Positions 37,811 through 46,154 of a DNA stretch of 64,000 nt are shown here, one piece after another (within the stretch, counting starts at the first letter, position 1; each line of letters opens with the position of its first letter). Location of the stretch: the NCBI RefSeq assembly GCF_000196015.1, contig NC_007973.1:1178001-1242000 (forward strand), in the 5' to 3' direction. The notes beneath the pieces were generated by a model, which worked only from the letters and a program-made list of their open reading frames with translations, did not search any database and was not told the origin of the DNA. This DNA is from Cupriavidus metallidurans CH34. Lineage in GTDB: Bacteria; Pseudomonadota; Gammaproteobacteria; Burkholderiales; Burkholderiaceae. Both the position numbers and the translations under genes were made by a program.

Positions 37811-39580
37811 CTATGGCTCCGGCTGGCGTAGCGGATTCGGCAGGCTGCTCATCGCACTGGGCATTCCCGTGCCGATCGCTTCGCGGGCGAGCAATGGCGC
37901 GAGCACTTGCTTGAACGGCCACGTGTCGGCTTCCAGCAGCGCATGCCGGGCGATGGCCGCAACGTGAGGTCTGGCGATGACGCCTTCGCGTAGCAGGGCG
38001 TCGATCCGTTCACGCACGATGCGCCAGCCGATGTTCTCGTCGGCGCCATACGCGTCGGCAATGGCCACCGCCATTGCGAACAGGTTTACGCCAATGCCTA
38101 GCGTCTGCAGGTACGCAAGCAAGGCATCGGGCGCGTCCAGGATCAGCGTGTTAGGCGTGGAGCGATCGATGGCATAGTCGGGTGCCGGCACACCGGCGTC
38201 GGCCATCAACGCCGGGCAGATGCGCAACGTGTCGTGATCGCGCAGCACGAGGCCGTGCAGGCCAGGACCGTTTTCCGTCGGGGCGATCACCAGCAGCACG
38301 TTCTGGCCATGCAACTCAGGCATGACGCCGTGCGCGAAGCAACGCAGGCTGGCTTCCAGTAACAGGTGGGAGATACGCCGGAACCAGTCCCATGCCTGTT
38401 CAGAGTCGTTGGCACCCAGCGCACGCAACGCGGGGAGTTCGCCGTCGCTGGTGACAGCGGCGCAGGCTGCCATCGGCATCAACCAGCTACCTGGCGGCAG
38501 CTGCTCTGGCGCGGGATAGCGGCGTAACAGGCAAGCCAGTTCGCCGGGCTCGCGCGTCAGGACGTCATGCTGCCGCAAGGACCACCAGTCCTGCTCGTCG
38601 CACAGGAACAGGTGTTGGTCCAGCCACGCATCACGCGCCTGTAGCCGGGCAAGGCATGCCTGCGCGAGCACGCCGTTCTGGAGATACCGGGGTGGCAGTG
38701 TCCGCGTTGCGCCCAGGGCTTGCACGTTGAGCGAAAGCTTCACGTGCAAGGGATATGGCTCAGACGAGTCCGGGACGGCCATCGAACGAAGCGACGCGGT
38801 GGGCCACGCATCGCCGTGGTTGCCCAGATCAATCCACGACATGCCGGACAGATGACGCCGTTGCCACGGATGCATCGGAAACCAGAGGTGAGAGGCATCG
38901 GTCCGGGCCGTCTCCGCCCAGGTATGCAGCCGTTCGAAGGCGTGCGGGCTCAACAAGGCTTTGGCGATGGGTTGGCCGGTTTCCGGCACGCGTACGCTGC
39001 CGCGCACCTGATTGCGCGGTAGCGCCACCCATCGCAGCTGCAGCGGTTGGCCCGTTTCGGCGTGATACCCGGGCGTGTCGGGGCGCCCCTTGTTCCCCCA
39101 AGCCTTGGCGCGCGCGAGGGGGTGGAAGGGTCGGTCACGGAGGCAAGTCAGTGCTTCCCAATGCATCAGTGCTTCGGGGGCGACGCGCGCTTTCTCCACG
39201 ATGGTGTCCTCGTGGCCGAATGTGTGGGCGGATTGGGCGCGAGCCAGTTCGAACAGTGCGCGCAAACGCTCGCTGCACTGCGGCCACCAGTCGGCGGCTT
39301 GTAGCGCCGCCAATGCAGCCGCGCCATCGACCGTGGTCTCCGCGCCATCGCGCCGCAGTGTCAACGTGGCATCCTTCACGGCCAACGGGCGAATGCCGTG
39401 CAAGCGCCGCCCGCTTGCATGAAGCTCTCCCGCCCGACCGAGCGCGATGACGAGCGACGCGCCTTGCCCGGCGTCGTGATCTACGATACGCGCGTGGTTG
39501 CGAAATCCATGCAGGTCCTCCAGCCACAGCGCGTCGATCAGGTCCTGCACCAGCAGGCGTTCGTGGAAGCCGCCACTCAT
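37811..39580 (-). CDS. sbnC: NIS siderophore synthetase, SbnC position
   Basis: This is the third IucA/IucC-family synthetase, 589 residues, and the first in the operon. It contains FPMHPWQRRHL, LSLNVQALGATRTLPPRY, PELHGQNVLLVI and GLVLRDHDTLRI. In the known pathway SbnC attaches 2-oxoglutarate in the last condensation. Its ATG overlaps the sbnB stop (ATGA). The frame stays open another 420 bases upstream, but that part is the reverse reading of sbnB and has no family content. Confidence 0.87.
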   Translation of the reverse strand: MSGGFHERLLVQDLIDALWLEDLHGFRNHARIVDHDAGQGASLVIALGRAGELHASGRRLHGIRPLAVKDATLTLRRDGAETTVDGAAALAALQAADWWPQCSERLRALFELARAQSAHTFGHEDTIVEKARVAPEALMHWEALTCLRDRPFHPLARAKAWGNKGRPDTPGYHAETGQPLQLRWVALPRNQVRGSVRVPETGQPIAKALLSPHAFERLHTWAETARTDASHLWFPMHPWQRRHLSGMSWIDLGNHGDAWPTASLRSMAVPDSSEPYPLHVKLSLNVQALGATRTLPPRYLQNGVLAQACLARLQARDAWLDQHLFLCDEQDWWSLRQHDVLTREPGELACLLRRYPAPEQLPPGSWLMPMAACAAVTSDGELPALRALGANDSEQAWDWFRRISHLLLEASLRCFAHGVMPELHGQNVLLVIAPTENGPGLHGLVLRDHDTLRICPALMADAGVPAPDYAIDRSTPNTLILDAPDALLAYLQTLGIGVNLFAMAVAIADAYGADENIGWRIVRERIDALLREGVIARPHVAAIARHALLEADTWPFKQVLAPLLAREAIGTGMPSAMSSLPNPLRQPEP

Positions 39581-40644
39581 AGCAGCGGCAGGCGCGTGCC
39601 GGCGTTGCGTTCCAGCGCCAGGTGGTAGAAGTGGCGTGCGCAGACCATGTCGTCGAGCGCCATGCCCATCGGATTGAGCAGGATGATCTCGTCGTCGCGC
39701 TCGCGGCCGGGCTTCCTGCCGATCACGATCTCGCCCAGTTCCGCGTGCAATTGCTCGCGGCTGAAGCGGCCTTCGAGCACAAGCTGGTTGATGATTTTCT
39801 TTTCGCGGTTGGACTGGTCCCAGTCGTCGACGATCACCTTGTCGACCTTCTCGTAAACATCCTTGTGCACGTCCATGATCGACACGTTGCAGACGAAGGC
39901 GCCGGTCTTGAGCCAGGCGTGTTCGAGGTACGGCGTATCGGTGACCGTGCAGGTCACCACCACGTCGGCGGCGCGTACGGCCAGTTCGGCGCTGCCGCAC
40001 AGTTCCCAGCCCACGGCGGGAAAGCGGCTGCCGAGCATCGACCGCATCGCATGCATGGCGTCGCGCGAGAGATCGAACAGGTGCACGGCGCGGATCTGCG
40101 GGAATTGCTCGAGGAGCGTCTGCATCTGCATCTGTGCGATCGGGCCGCAGCCGATGCAGGCGACATCGGTGAAGCCGCTACGCGCCAGATGCCGCGTGGC
40201 CACTGCCGTGATGGCGGCGGTGCGCATGCCGCTGATCAGGCCGCCTTCCATGATCGCCACCGGGTAGTTGGTGGTGGCGTCGTTGAGCACGATCACCGCG
40301 CTGGCGCGCTCCAGGCCGAATCGCGCGGGGTTGTGCTGGCGGCTGCCGATCCACTTGATGCCGGCGATTGGGTTGTCGCCGCCGATGTAGCAGGGCATCG
40401 CGATGATGCGGTCGGCGATATGGTCGGCGCCGGACCAGCGCAGATAGGGCTTGAGTGGCTGCACATGCTCGCCGCGCGCGTGGATGGCGAGCCCTTCGGT
40501 AATGGCTTGCACGAAGGCATCGGAGTGGCCCGCGCCCAGCGCGATCAGGTCGTCGCGGCTCAGGTAGCGTAGTTCGGGCTTGGTGTGGGAGGGGTTCGAT
40601 GCAGAGGGCAAGGTGGTGGCTGTGAGCGTGGGCGAGTTGGTCAT
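39577..40644 (-). CDS. sbnB: SbnB-type NAD-dependent dehydrogenase (ornithine cyclodeaminase family)
   Basis: SbnB oxidatively hydrolyses the SbnA product N-(1-amino-1-carboxy-2-ethyl)-glutamate to L-2,3-diaminopropionate and 2-oxoglutarate, both building blocks of staphyloferrin B. The Rossmann motif is VACIGCGPIAQMQMQ near residue 168, preceded by GGLISGMRTAAITAVA, the family signature. At 355 residues it is of usual length. The ATG overlaps the sbnA stop (ATGA) and the stop overlaps sbnC, so the three are tightly coupled. Confidence 0.92.
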   Translation of the reverse strand: MTNSPTLTATTLPSASNPSHTKPELRYLSRDDLIALGAGHSDAFVQAITEGLAIHARGEHVQPLKPYLRWSGADHIADRIIAMPCYIGGDNPIAGIKWIGSRQHNPARFGLERASAVIVLNDATTNYPVAIMEGGLISGMRTAAITAVATRHLARSGFTDVACIGCGPIAQMQMQTLLEQFPQIRAVHLFDLSRDAMHAMRSMLGSRFPAVGWELCGSAELAVRAADVVVTCTVTDTPYLEHAWLKTGAFVCNVSIMDVHKDVYEKVDKVIVDDWDQSNREKKIINQLVLEGRFSREQLHAELGEIVIGRKPGRERDDEIILLNPMGMALDDMVCARHFYHLALERNAGTRLPLL

Positions 40645-41666
40645 GCGGACACTCCGGCGGGGATCAATGAGGCAACGGTAGGAAGAGCGGCGAGGTTCGG
40701 CACGGCGCGACGCGCGGCGATGCGTGCGAGCCAGGCGTCGTCATAAACGGTGTCCAGATAGCGTTCGCCGCGATCTGGGAACAGGGTGAGAATGCGCAGC
40801 GGTCGATGGCTGACCGGCGTGGCGTGTAGGACCTGCTCGATGGCAGCGACGACCGCGCCGGAAGATCCGCCCGCGAAGATGCCTTCGCGCGCCAGCAGGC
40901 GCCGGCACGCCGTGGCGGCGGTGTAGTCGTCGATATGGATCACTTCGTCGATCTCGTCCCGGCACAGCAATTCCGGCACGCGGCTGGCGCCAATGCCCGG
41001 CAGCTCGCGCGCTTGCGACGGTTGGCCGAACAGCACGGAACCGACTGCGTCGACGCCTACCACGCGCATCGACGGCCATGCCTTGCGCAGCCGTCGCGCA
41101 ATACCATGCACGGTGCCGGACGTGCTGACGCCGAGCACCAGCACATCTGCCGGCTGGGCAAGCTGCGCCAATATCTCGGCGGCCTCGCCGTAGTAGTGGC
41201 TTTCCCAGTTGAGCGGATTGGCGTACTGGTTGATCCAGATCGCATCGCGCTGTTCGCGCAACATCTGACGCACCCGCTCGATACGCGTTTCCAGGTATCC
41301 GCCCTGGCTGTCCTTCGCGGTCACCTGCTCGATGCCCGCGCCGTAGCAACGCAGGATCTTCAGGTTGGTGGGCGAGATCTTGGGATCGACCACCGCCGTG
41401 AAGCGCAGCCCCTTGAGGCCGCAGATCATCGCCAGGGCGATGGCGAGGTTGCCCGACGAGCTTTCGATGACATGGGAGTGCGGCCCGATCGCTCCTTCGG
41501 TCAGGCCTTTCTCCACGATGTAGCGCGCGGGCCGGTCCTTGACGCTGCCGGCCGGATTGAGCAGTTCCAGTTTGGCGAAGACCTCCGCGTCCGCGCGGCC
41601 GAAGAGCCGGCGTAGCTGGACCAATGGCGTGTTGCCGATACTCTCGATGATGCTGTTGCAGACCAT
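40641..41666 (-). CDS. sbnA: SbnA-type PLP synthase (cysteine synthase family)
   Basis: SbnA condenses O-phospho-L-serine with glutamate in a beta-replacement reaction, the committed step toward L-2,3-diaminopropionate. The PLP lysine lies in NPAGSVKDRPA. The substrate loop is SSSGNLAIALA, and the phosphate-binding loop is GVSTSGTVHGIA. The 341-residue length is slightly above S. aureus SbnA. It is the first gene of the biosynthetic operon; AGGAG appears upstream of the ATG and a Fur-like site follows at 41705-41723. No sbnI, the O-phosphoserine-forming kinase of S. aureus, is seen here. Confidence 0.92.
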   Translation of the reverse strand: MVCNSIIESIGNTPLVQLRRLFGRADAEVFAKLELLNPAGSVKDRPARYIVEKGLTEGAIGPHSHVIESSSGNLAIALAMICGLKGLRFTAVVDPKISPTNLKILRCYGAGIEQVTAKDSQGGYLETRIERVRQMLREQRDAIWINQYANPLNWESHYYGEAAEILAQLAQPADVLVLGVSTSGTVHGIARRLRKAWPSMRVVGVDAVGSVLFGQPSQARELPGIGASRVPELLCRDEIDEVIHIDDYTAATACRRLLAREGIFAGGSSGAVVAAIEQVLHATPVSHRPLRILTLFPDRGERYLDTVYDDAWLARIAARRAVPNLAALPTVASLIPAGVSA

Positions 41667-41704
41667 GGTGCAAATCTCCTTGCTGATAGGGCGCTGTAGT
41701 GCAT

Positions 41705-41723
41705 GGCAATGAGAAGCATTACT
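41705..41723. promoter_or_regulatory. Fur-like site upstream of sbnA
   Basis: The core AATGAGAAGCATTACT matches 12 of 16 positions of the Fur core consensus (13 of the full 19). It is 39 bases before the sbnA start and downstream of the receptor gene, so the biosynthetic genes probably have their own iron-controlled promoter. Confidence 0.68.
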
Positions 41724-41765
41724 AATTCTGACCGTGACAAGGCCCGAAAAAGCCTTGTCACGCCG

Positions 41766-44285
41766 TTACCAGCGGTGCTGGTAGGTGGCGGTGAGCGTGA
41801 TGCCGGCCGCCGGGAGATGGCTTGTGTTGTTGCTGTTGCGCAGAAGTTGGCTGTAGAGCGGGTAGTAGTAGCGGTTCAACAGGTTCTGGATGCCAACGGT
41901 GACCGTGTCCTTCTTCGTGACCTGATAGCTGCTGATCAGATCGAGCGTGGTGTAGCTGCTCACGTCGCGGCGGCCGAAGCTCGTCACGCCGTTCAGTCGG
42001 TAGTCGTACCCAGCGAAGAATGTGGCTTGAAGCCGGTTGTTCCATTGCGGCACGGGACGGTATTGCACGTAGCCGGTCAGCTTGAGCGGCGGGATGCGGT
42101 AGCCGGTCATCTGTTGGCTATCACGGCCTTGCGGGGTTTCGCGGCCTTGCATCCAGGTGAAGGTGCCACCCGCGCCCCAGCGTTCGTCGGTGGACAGATA
42201 GTCGGCCGATGCTTCCACGCCATAGATCTTTTCCGCGGTGCGCGTCAGGATCAGACCGTTGTTGAAGCTCTGCACGTCGCCGAGGTCCGACGTGGTGTAG
42301 AAGATCGCCAGCGAGCCGAGCGTGTTGCCGAACGCGCCACGCCAGCCCAGTTCGTAGTTGTTGGTCTTGACCGGCTGCAGGTCGGACGAGCCGATATCGA
42401 AACCCGCGCGCGCATTGCGCACCTGCAGGCCGATATCGGGCAGGTTGAAACCCTGGCTGAACGCGGCATAGAACTCGTGGTCTTTCACCGGCTTGTAGGC
42501 CACGCCGATATTGCCGAGCACGGCACTGTAGTCGACCGCGCCGCCGCTGACGGTGGCGGGATTGGTCACGCGCGATTGCGAAAGCGGCACGAAGTCGCTG
42601 AAGCTCGCCCGCGCGTACTGGTAGCGCAGGCCGCCCTCGGTCGACCACTGCTCGTTGAACTTGTGCTGCAACTGGGCAAAGCCGCCGATGCTGCGCGTGG
42701 TGATCGGCGGCATGTAGGTCAGCGTGCCAATCTTGTTGAAGATCCGGCCGCCGCTGGCGTCATAGGCCTTCAGGTCGAAGATGTCGATCGGCATGTCGCT
42801 GGTCTCCTGCTCGAAGTCCATGCCCCAGATCACGCGGGTGCGCTTGTCCGCGCCGAGCGGCGTCTTGACGGTCAGGCGGCTGCCGAAGACCTCGGAATCC
42901 TGCATCGCCTGGTCGACGTTGCCGCCGCGCACGGGCACGGCGCGGGCGTCGAACGGCGTGAAGCGGCTGTAGTAGTTCCGGTAGTAGAACTGCGCCGACA
43001 ACTGGCTGCCGAGCAGGTCGCGGTGTTCGTATTCGAGATTGACGAGCGTGTTGCGGATCTGGTTCTGGTCGGCAAGTTGCAGCCCGTCGAGCGCGCGCGC
43101 GGGCACGCTGCCCGGCGGCAGTTTGGCCACGCTCGGATCCGACGCCCAGCGCGTGTCCTGCTTGGCGTCAAAATGGCTGAAGGCTAGCTGGATGCGCTGG
43201 TCGGGCGCGAAGCGCAGGCCGAGCTTGCCGCCGACGTTGTAGTTGTTCGAGTCGAACAGGTCGCCCTGGCTTGGCTCCGGCGCAATGCGCTGGCCCTTCG
43301 CATCATACGAATTGCCGATATGGCGCGCGCCTAGGTCGAACGCATAGTCGAGCATCCCGCTGCTGCCCGAAAAGTGCTGCTGCACGTTGGCGCTCAAGCC
43401 GTCCGCGCGCAGGCGGGAGAGCGGCGTGGACATCGTCACCGTGGTATCGGCCTTGGGCTCGCCGCCGGCTGGCCGGGTGGTGATTGAGACGATGCCGCCC
43501 GTGGCGCCGCCGCCGTAGATCGCGCTACTGCCTCGCAGCACCTCCACGCGCTCCACCAGTGCCGGATCGATATTGGCCAGATTGCGCGCGGAGTCTCGAT
43601 TGGTGTTCAGCGGAATGCCGTCGAGCAGCACCAGCATGCCGCGCCCGCGCAGTGTCTGGCCGAAGTCTGTCACCGTGTGGCTGGAGTCGGCCATGCCGGG
43701 GATCACCTTGGACAGCACCGTGGCCAGGCTGTCCGAGCCCGTTTTCAGTTCCTCGAGTTCGGTGCGTTCCAGCACCGTCGATTGCCGCGTCGGGCGGACC
43801 AGATCGCTCGATGTCCGTGACGCGGTGACTTCCACCGGGGCCAGCACGGTGGTGGGCTGGGCCGTGGCGTGGAGCGTATCGGATGGCACCGGCGGTGCAG
43901 CGGCTGGTGCCGCGGAAACCGGACGCAGCACGAAGCCTTGGTTGCCGCTGCGCTGGTACTGGATGCCGCTGCCTTTGAGCAGCGAGTCCAGCGCTGCCTC
44001 TGGACGCATGGTGCCGTTCACGGCGGGCGCCCGTTTGCCCGCCACCAGTTCTGGCGGGAAATACAGTTGCAGCGACGTCTGGCGGCCGAGTTGCAGCAGG
44101 GCATCGGCCAGCGGCTGTGCTTCGATGTGGATTGGCACGTCACCGCGCGGCGTTTGGGCAGCGACGGGTGCCACGGCCACGCTCATCAGGACGGCGGCCG
44201 CAAGCGCGGCCATGGACCCACGCCGTCCGTAATCTCGGGCGGCGGCGCCGACCCGGTTCCCCGTAGTCGAATATGAATGTGTCAC
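41766..44285 (-). CDS. aleB: TonB-dependent siderophore receptor with STN signalling domain
   Basis: This 839-residue receptor for the ferric siderophore made by the neighbouring genes has a signal peptide (AALAAAVLMSVAVAPVAAQ) and then an STN domain at about residues 50-105 (IHIEAQPLADALLQLGRQT). This domain contacts FecR in the periplasm to signal substrate arrival. A Pro/Ala linker, a TonB box-like VLAPVEVTAS, the plug (GRGMLVLLDGIPL, VEVLRGSSAIYGGGATGG) and a barrel ending in TYQHRW follow. Gene order and content match the aleB region of C. metallidurans CH34, hence the symbol. The start is a GTG with a weak ribosome site. Confidence 0.9.
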   Translation of the reverse strand: MTHSYSTTGNRVGAAARDYGRRGSMAALAAAVLMSVAVAPVAAQTPRGDVPIHIEAQPLADALLQLGRQTSLQLYFPPELVAGKRAPAVNGTMRPEAALDSLLKGSGIQYQRSGNQGFVLRPVSAAPAAAPPVPSDTLHATAQPTTVLAPVEVTASRTSSDLVRPTRQSTVLERTELEELKTGSDSLATVLSKVIPGMADSSHTVTDFGQTLRGRGMLVLLDGIPLNTNRDSARNLANIDPALVERVEVLRGSSAIYGGGATGGIVSITTRPAGGEPKADTTVTMSTPLSRLRADGLSANVQQHFSGSSGMLDYAFDLGARHIGNSYDAKGQRIAPEPSQGDLFDSNNYNVGGKLGLRFAPDQRIQLAFSHFDAKQDTRWASDPSVAKLPPGSVPARALDGLQLADQNQIRNTLVNLEYEHRDLLGSQLSAQFYYRNYYSRFTPFDARAVPVRGGNVDQAMQDSEVFGSRLTVKTPLGADKRTRVIWGMDFEQETSDMPIDIFDLKAYDASGGRIFNKIGTLTYMPPITTRSIGGFAQLQHKFNEQWSTEGGLRYQYARASFSDFVPLSQSRVTNPATVSGGAVDYSAVLGNIGVAYKPVKDHEFYAAFSQGFNLPDIGLQVRNARAGFDIGSSDLQPVKTNNYELGWRGAFGNTLGSLAIFYTTSDLGDVQSFNNGLILTRTAEKIYGVEASADYLSTDERWGAGGTFTWMQGRETPQGRDSQQMTGYRIPPLKLTGYVQYRPVPQWNNRLQATFFAGYDYRLNGVTSFGRRDVSSYTTLDLISSYQVTKKDTVTVGIQNLLNRYYYPLYSQLLRNSNNTSHLPAAGITLTATYQHRW

Positions 44286-44286
44286 G

Positions 44287-44373
44287 TCAGGTTTTCTTGG
44301 ATTACTTCAGAACACGACAGCCGCGGCTTCGCTGGCTATCGGGAAGAAGACGAAATCCGGAAGAAAAACCTGA
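44287..44373. promoter_or_regulatory. Long inverted repeat in the fecR-receptor gap
   Basis: TCAGGTTTTCTT (44287-44298) and AAGAAAAACCTGA (44361-44373) are complementary except for one extra A and bracket the whole intergenic gap. The arrangement suggests a transcript stem-loop or a paired protein site. The ECF-type promoter of the receptor gene would be expected in this gap. Confidence 0.4.
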
Positions 44374-44377
44374 ATGC

Positions 44378-45418
44378 TTAGTGCGAAAAAATTTCGGTGC
44401 TGCCGTCTGGCAGGTTGCGCACGCCCACCGGCAGCATCTGCGGCAACGCGGCCAGCAGGCCCGACGTGTCGTCGGCGCTGAACACGCTGCTGACGCGCAG
44501 GCTGCCCGTCGCGGCATCTGCCACGCGCACGGGCTGTTGCCGATAGCGGGAGACTTCGGCCGCCACGGCCGAGAGCGGCGCGTCGTTGAAGACGAGCTTG
44601 CCTTCGCGCCAGGCCAGGACGCCGGGCAGGTCGATCGAGGCCGCGCCGGTCACGGTACCGTCGCTGGCGATGCGCGCGCCGAGCCCTGCGGACAGGCGCG
44701 TGTCGGGTGTCCGGCCGGCGTTGCCTTTCACGCTGTCTTTTGCGCTGCCTCTCACGCTGCCTCTCACGCTGCCTCTCACGTCTACCGAGCCGGATTCGAC
44801 CGATACGTCCACGCCCGATGTGTCACGTCGGACGTCGAAACGGGTGCCGGTTACGGTAACGGTGCCCATGCCCGCATCAACCACGAACGGGCGTGCGGCG
44901 TCGTGTGACACCTCGAACATCGCCTCACCTTCGCGCAAGGTCACGCGACGGGTGCCGGCGCTGTAATGAATCTCCAGGCGCGAGCGGGTATTGAGTTCGA
45001 TGCGCGATCCGTCGTCGAGCGTCAGCGTCCTGCGTTCGCCCGGTGCGGTCTGGTATTCAGCGTTGGTGGCAACCGCCGCGTCATGCTGCCAGCCGATCCA
45101 GCCAATGCCGATGGCCAGTGCCGCGCACAGCCCGAGCAGGGCGGGGCGCCAGCCGGCCGATACCCGGCGCGATATTGGGGGCGATAGTGGGGGTGTCGGG
45201 CAGGCGCTTTCATCCACGGCCAGCTTGCGTAGCCTGTCCGGATCGATGGCTGCCGCGGCTTGCCAGACGCGTTCGAGCGCCGCGTACTCGGCGCGATGCT
45301 CGGCGCTGGCCGCCAGCCATGCGGCAAATGCCTGTTGCTCGGCCGGGCTGAGCGCCGGGGCCTGATTGCGCGAGAACCAGCGCGCCGCTGCTTCGCGGAC
45401 ATCGACGGATTGGCTCAT
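44378..45418 (-). CDS. fecR: FecR-family anti-sigma/sensor protein
   Basis: This inner-membrane regulator relays the receptor signal to the FecI-type sigma factor. It has an N-terminal DUF4880 cytoplasmic part (EAAARWFSRNQAPALS), a membrane helix near residue 85-105 (ALLGLCAALAIGIGWIGW), and a periplasmic FecR domain (RTLTLDDGSRIELNTRSRL, VTVTGTRFDVRR). A secretin/TonB-like short C-terminal domain contacts the receptor STN. At about residues 213-226 the linker contains GSVR-type tetrapeptide repeats encoded by a 12-bp tandem repeat. The ATG at 45418 begins the family N-terminus. At 346 residues it is a little longer than E. coli FecR. Confidence 0.9.
   Translation of the reverse strand: MSQSVDVREAAARWFSRNQAPALSPAEQQAFAAWLAASAEHRAEYAALERVWQAAAAIDPDRLRKLAVDESACPTPPLSPPISRRVSAGWRPALLGLCAALAIGIGWIGWQHDAAVATNAEYQTAPGERRTLTLDDGSRIELNTRSRLEIHYSAGTRRVTLREGEAMFEVSHDAARPFVVDAGMGTVTVTGTRFDVRRDTSGVDVSVESGSVDVRGSVRGSVRGSAKDSVKGNAGRTPDTRLSAGLGARIASDGTVTGAASIDLPGVLAWREGKLVFNDAPLSAVAAEVSRYRQQPVRVADAATGSLRVSSVFSADDTSGLLAALPQMLPVGVRNLPDGSTEIFSH
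44719..44778. repeat. 12-bp tandem repeat inside fecR
   Basis: Three perfect copies of CGCTGCCTCTCA occupy 44743-44778, with two degenerate copies upstream (44719-44742). Each unit adds four residues (GSVR or a variant) without changing frame, so copy-number change would lengthen or shorten the FecR periplasmic linker. Confidence 0.85.
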
Positions 45419-45514
45419 CGGATTCTCGACCGGGGCGCAAGACCGCTGCATGGGCTGCTTGGGGGGGAGCAGACGCCGCCAGACGGATATGGGGCAGGCA
45501 TCGACAAGATTGTT

Positions 45515-46015
45515 CTAGTGAGGTGAGAGTTGGCCCAGTTGGTCGCGCAGGTGTCGCATCGCGCGAATCATGTATTTCTCGACCATGTTCTTCGAGATAT
45601 TCAGCCGCTCGGCGATTTCCTGCTGGGAGCACCCGTCCAGCCGTTGCCAGATAAAGACCTGGCGGCACTTCAAGGGCAGTTCGGCCAGCGCGCGCTCCAG
45701 CCCCGCGACCACCTGCACGGCATGCAGGTCCGCCTCGGGATTTCCGGAGGGTGCGTGAATCGACTCGATGCTGTCAAGCGGCAGGTGCTCGTGCCCGTCT
45801 CGTTTGCGGAAGGTGTCGATCGCGATATTGCGGGCGGTCTGGTGCAGATAGGCGCGTGGCTGCTCGGGCGTTACCCGGGCTTCCAGCACGCGCAGCATGG
45901 CTTCTTGCGACAGGTCCTCGGCCTCGTGCCGATTGCTGAGCCTGCGCGTCCAGGTACCGACCAGCTCCTGGTAGTGCACGTACAGACCGAGGGCACGCAG
46001 GCGCGTCGAGGCCAT
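45515..46015 (-). CDS. fecI: FecI-family ECF sigma factor
   Basis: This sigma-70 family extracytoplasmic-function factor has 166 residues. Region 2 is visible (RHEAEDLSQEAMLRVLEA, AYLHQTARNIAIDTFRKR), and region 4 carries the promoter-binding helix (LPLKCRQVFIWQRLDGCSQQEIAERL, shown here only as its key part QQEIAERLNISKNMVEKY). It should direct transcription of the receptor and perhaps the sbn genes once FecR is activated. It precedes fecR by 96 bases. A Fur-like site lies at 46050-46068, so the sigma factor itself is probably made only under iron shortage. The position matches RpoI of C. metallidurans. Confidence 0.92.
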   Translation of the reverse strand: MASTRLRALGLYVHYQELVGTWTRRLSNRHEAEDLSQEAMLRVLEARVTPEQPRAYLHQTARNIAIDTFRKRDGHEHLPLDSIESIHAPSGNPEADLHAVQVVAGLERALAELPLKCRQVFIWQRLDGCSQQEIAERLNISKNMVEKYMIRAMRHLRDQLGQLSPH

Positions 46016-46049
46016 GGATGGAGTGTCAGCTAAGAGTAAGCGTTTTGAT

Positions 46050-46068
46050 GCAAATGCGACCTATTATC
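46050..46068. promoter_or_regulatory. Fur-like site upstream of fecI
   Basis: Twelve of 19 positions match the Fur consensus, with an intact ATTATC half followed by ATTTG. It is 35 bases upstream of the sigma-factor ATG. Confidence 0.65.
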
Positions 46069-46154
46069 ATTTGTAGGTGATGAAGGCGTCAACCGCGACA
46101 TGCAATGCGCGGCTGCATGTCGCGGATGCGGCGGTTGTGGCTTGTGCGGCGCTT

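Noticed and set aside
41703..43187. 494-codon plus-strand open frame opposite the aleB receptor
   Set aside because: Shadow of the receptor gene; no motif, no ribosome site.
44719..44778. Tandem repeat considered as CRISPR
   Set aside because: Units are 12 bp without spacers and lie in frame inside fecR; no cas genes are present.
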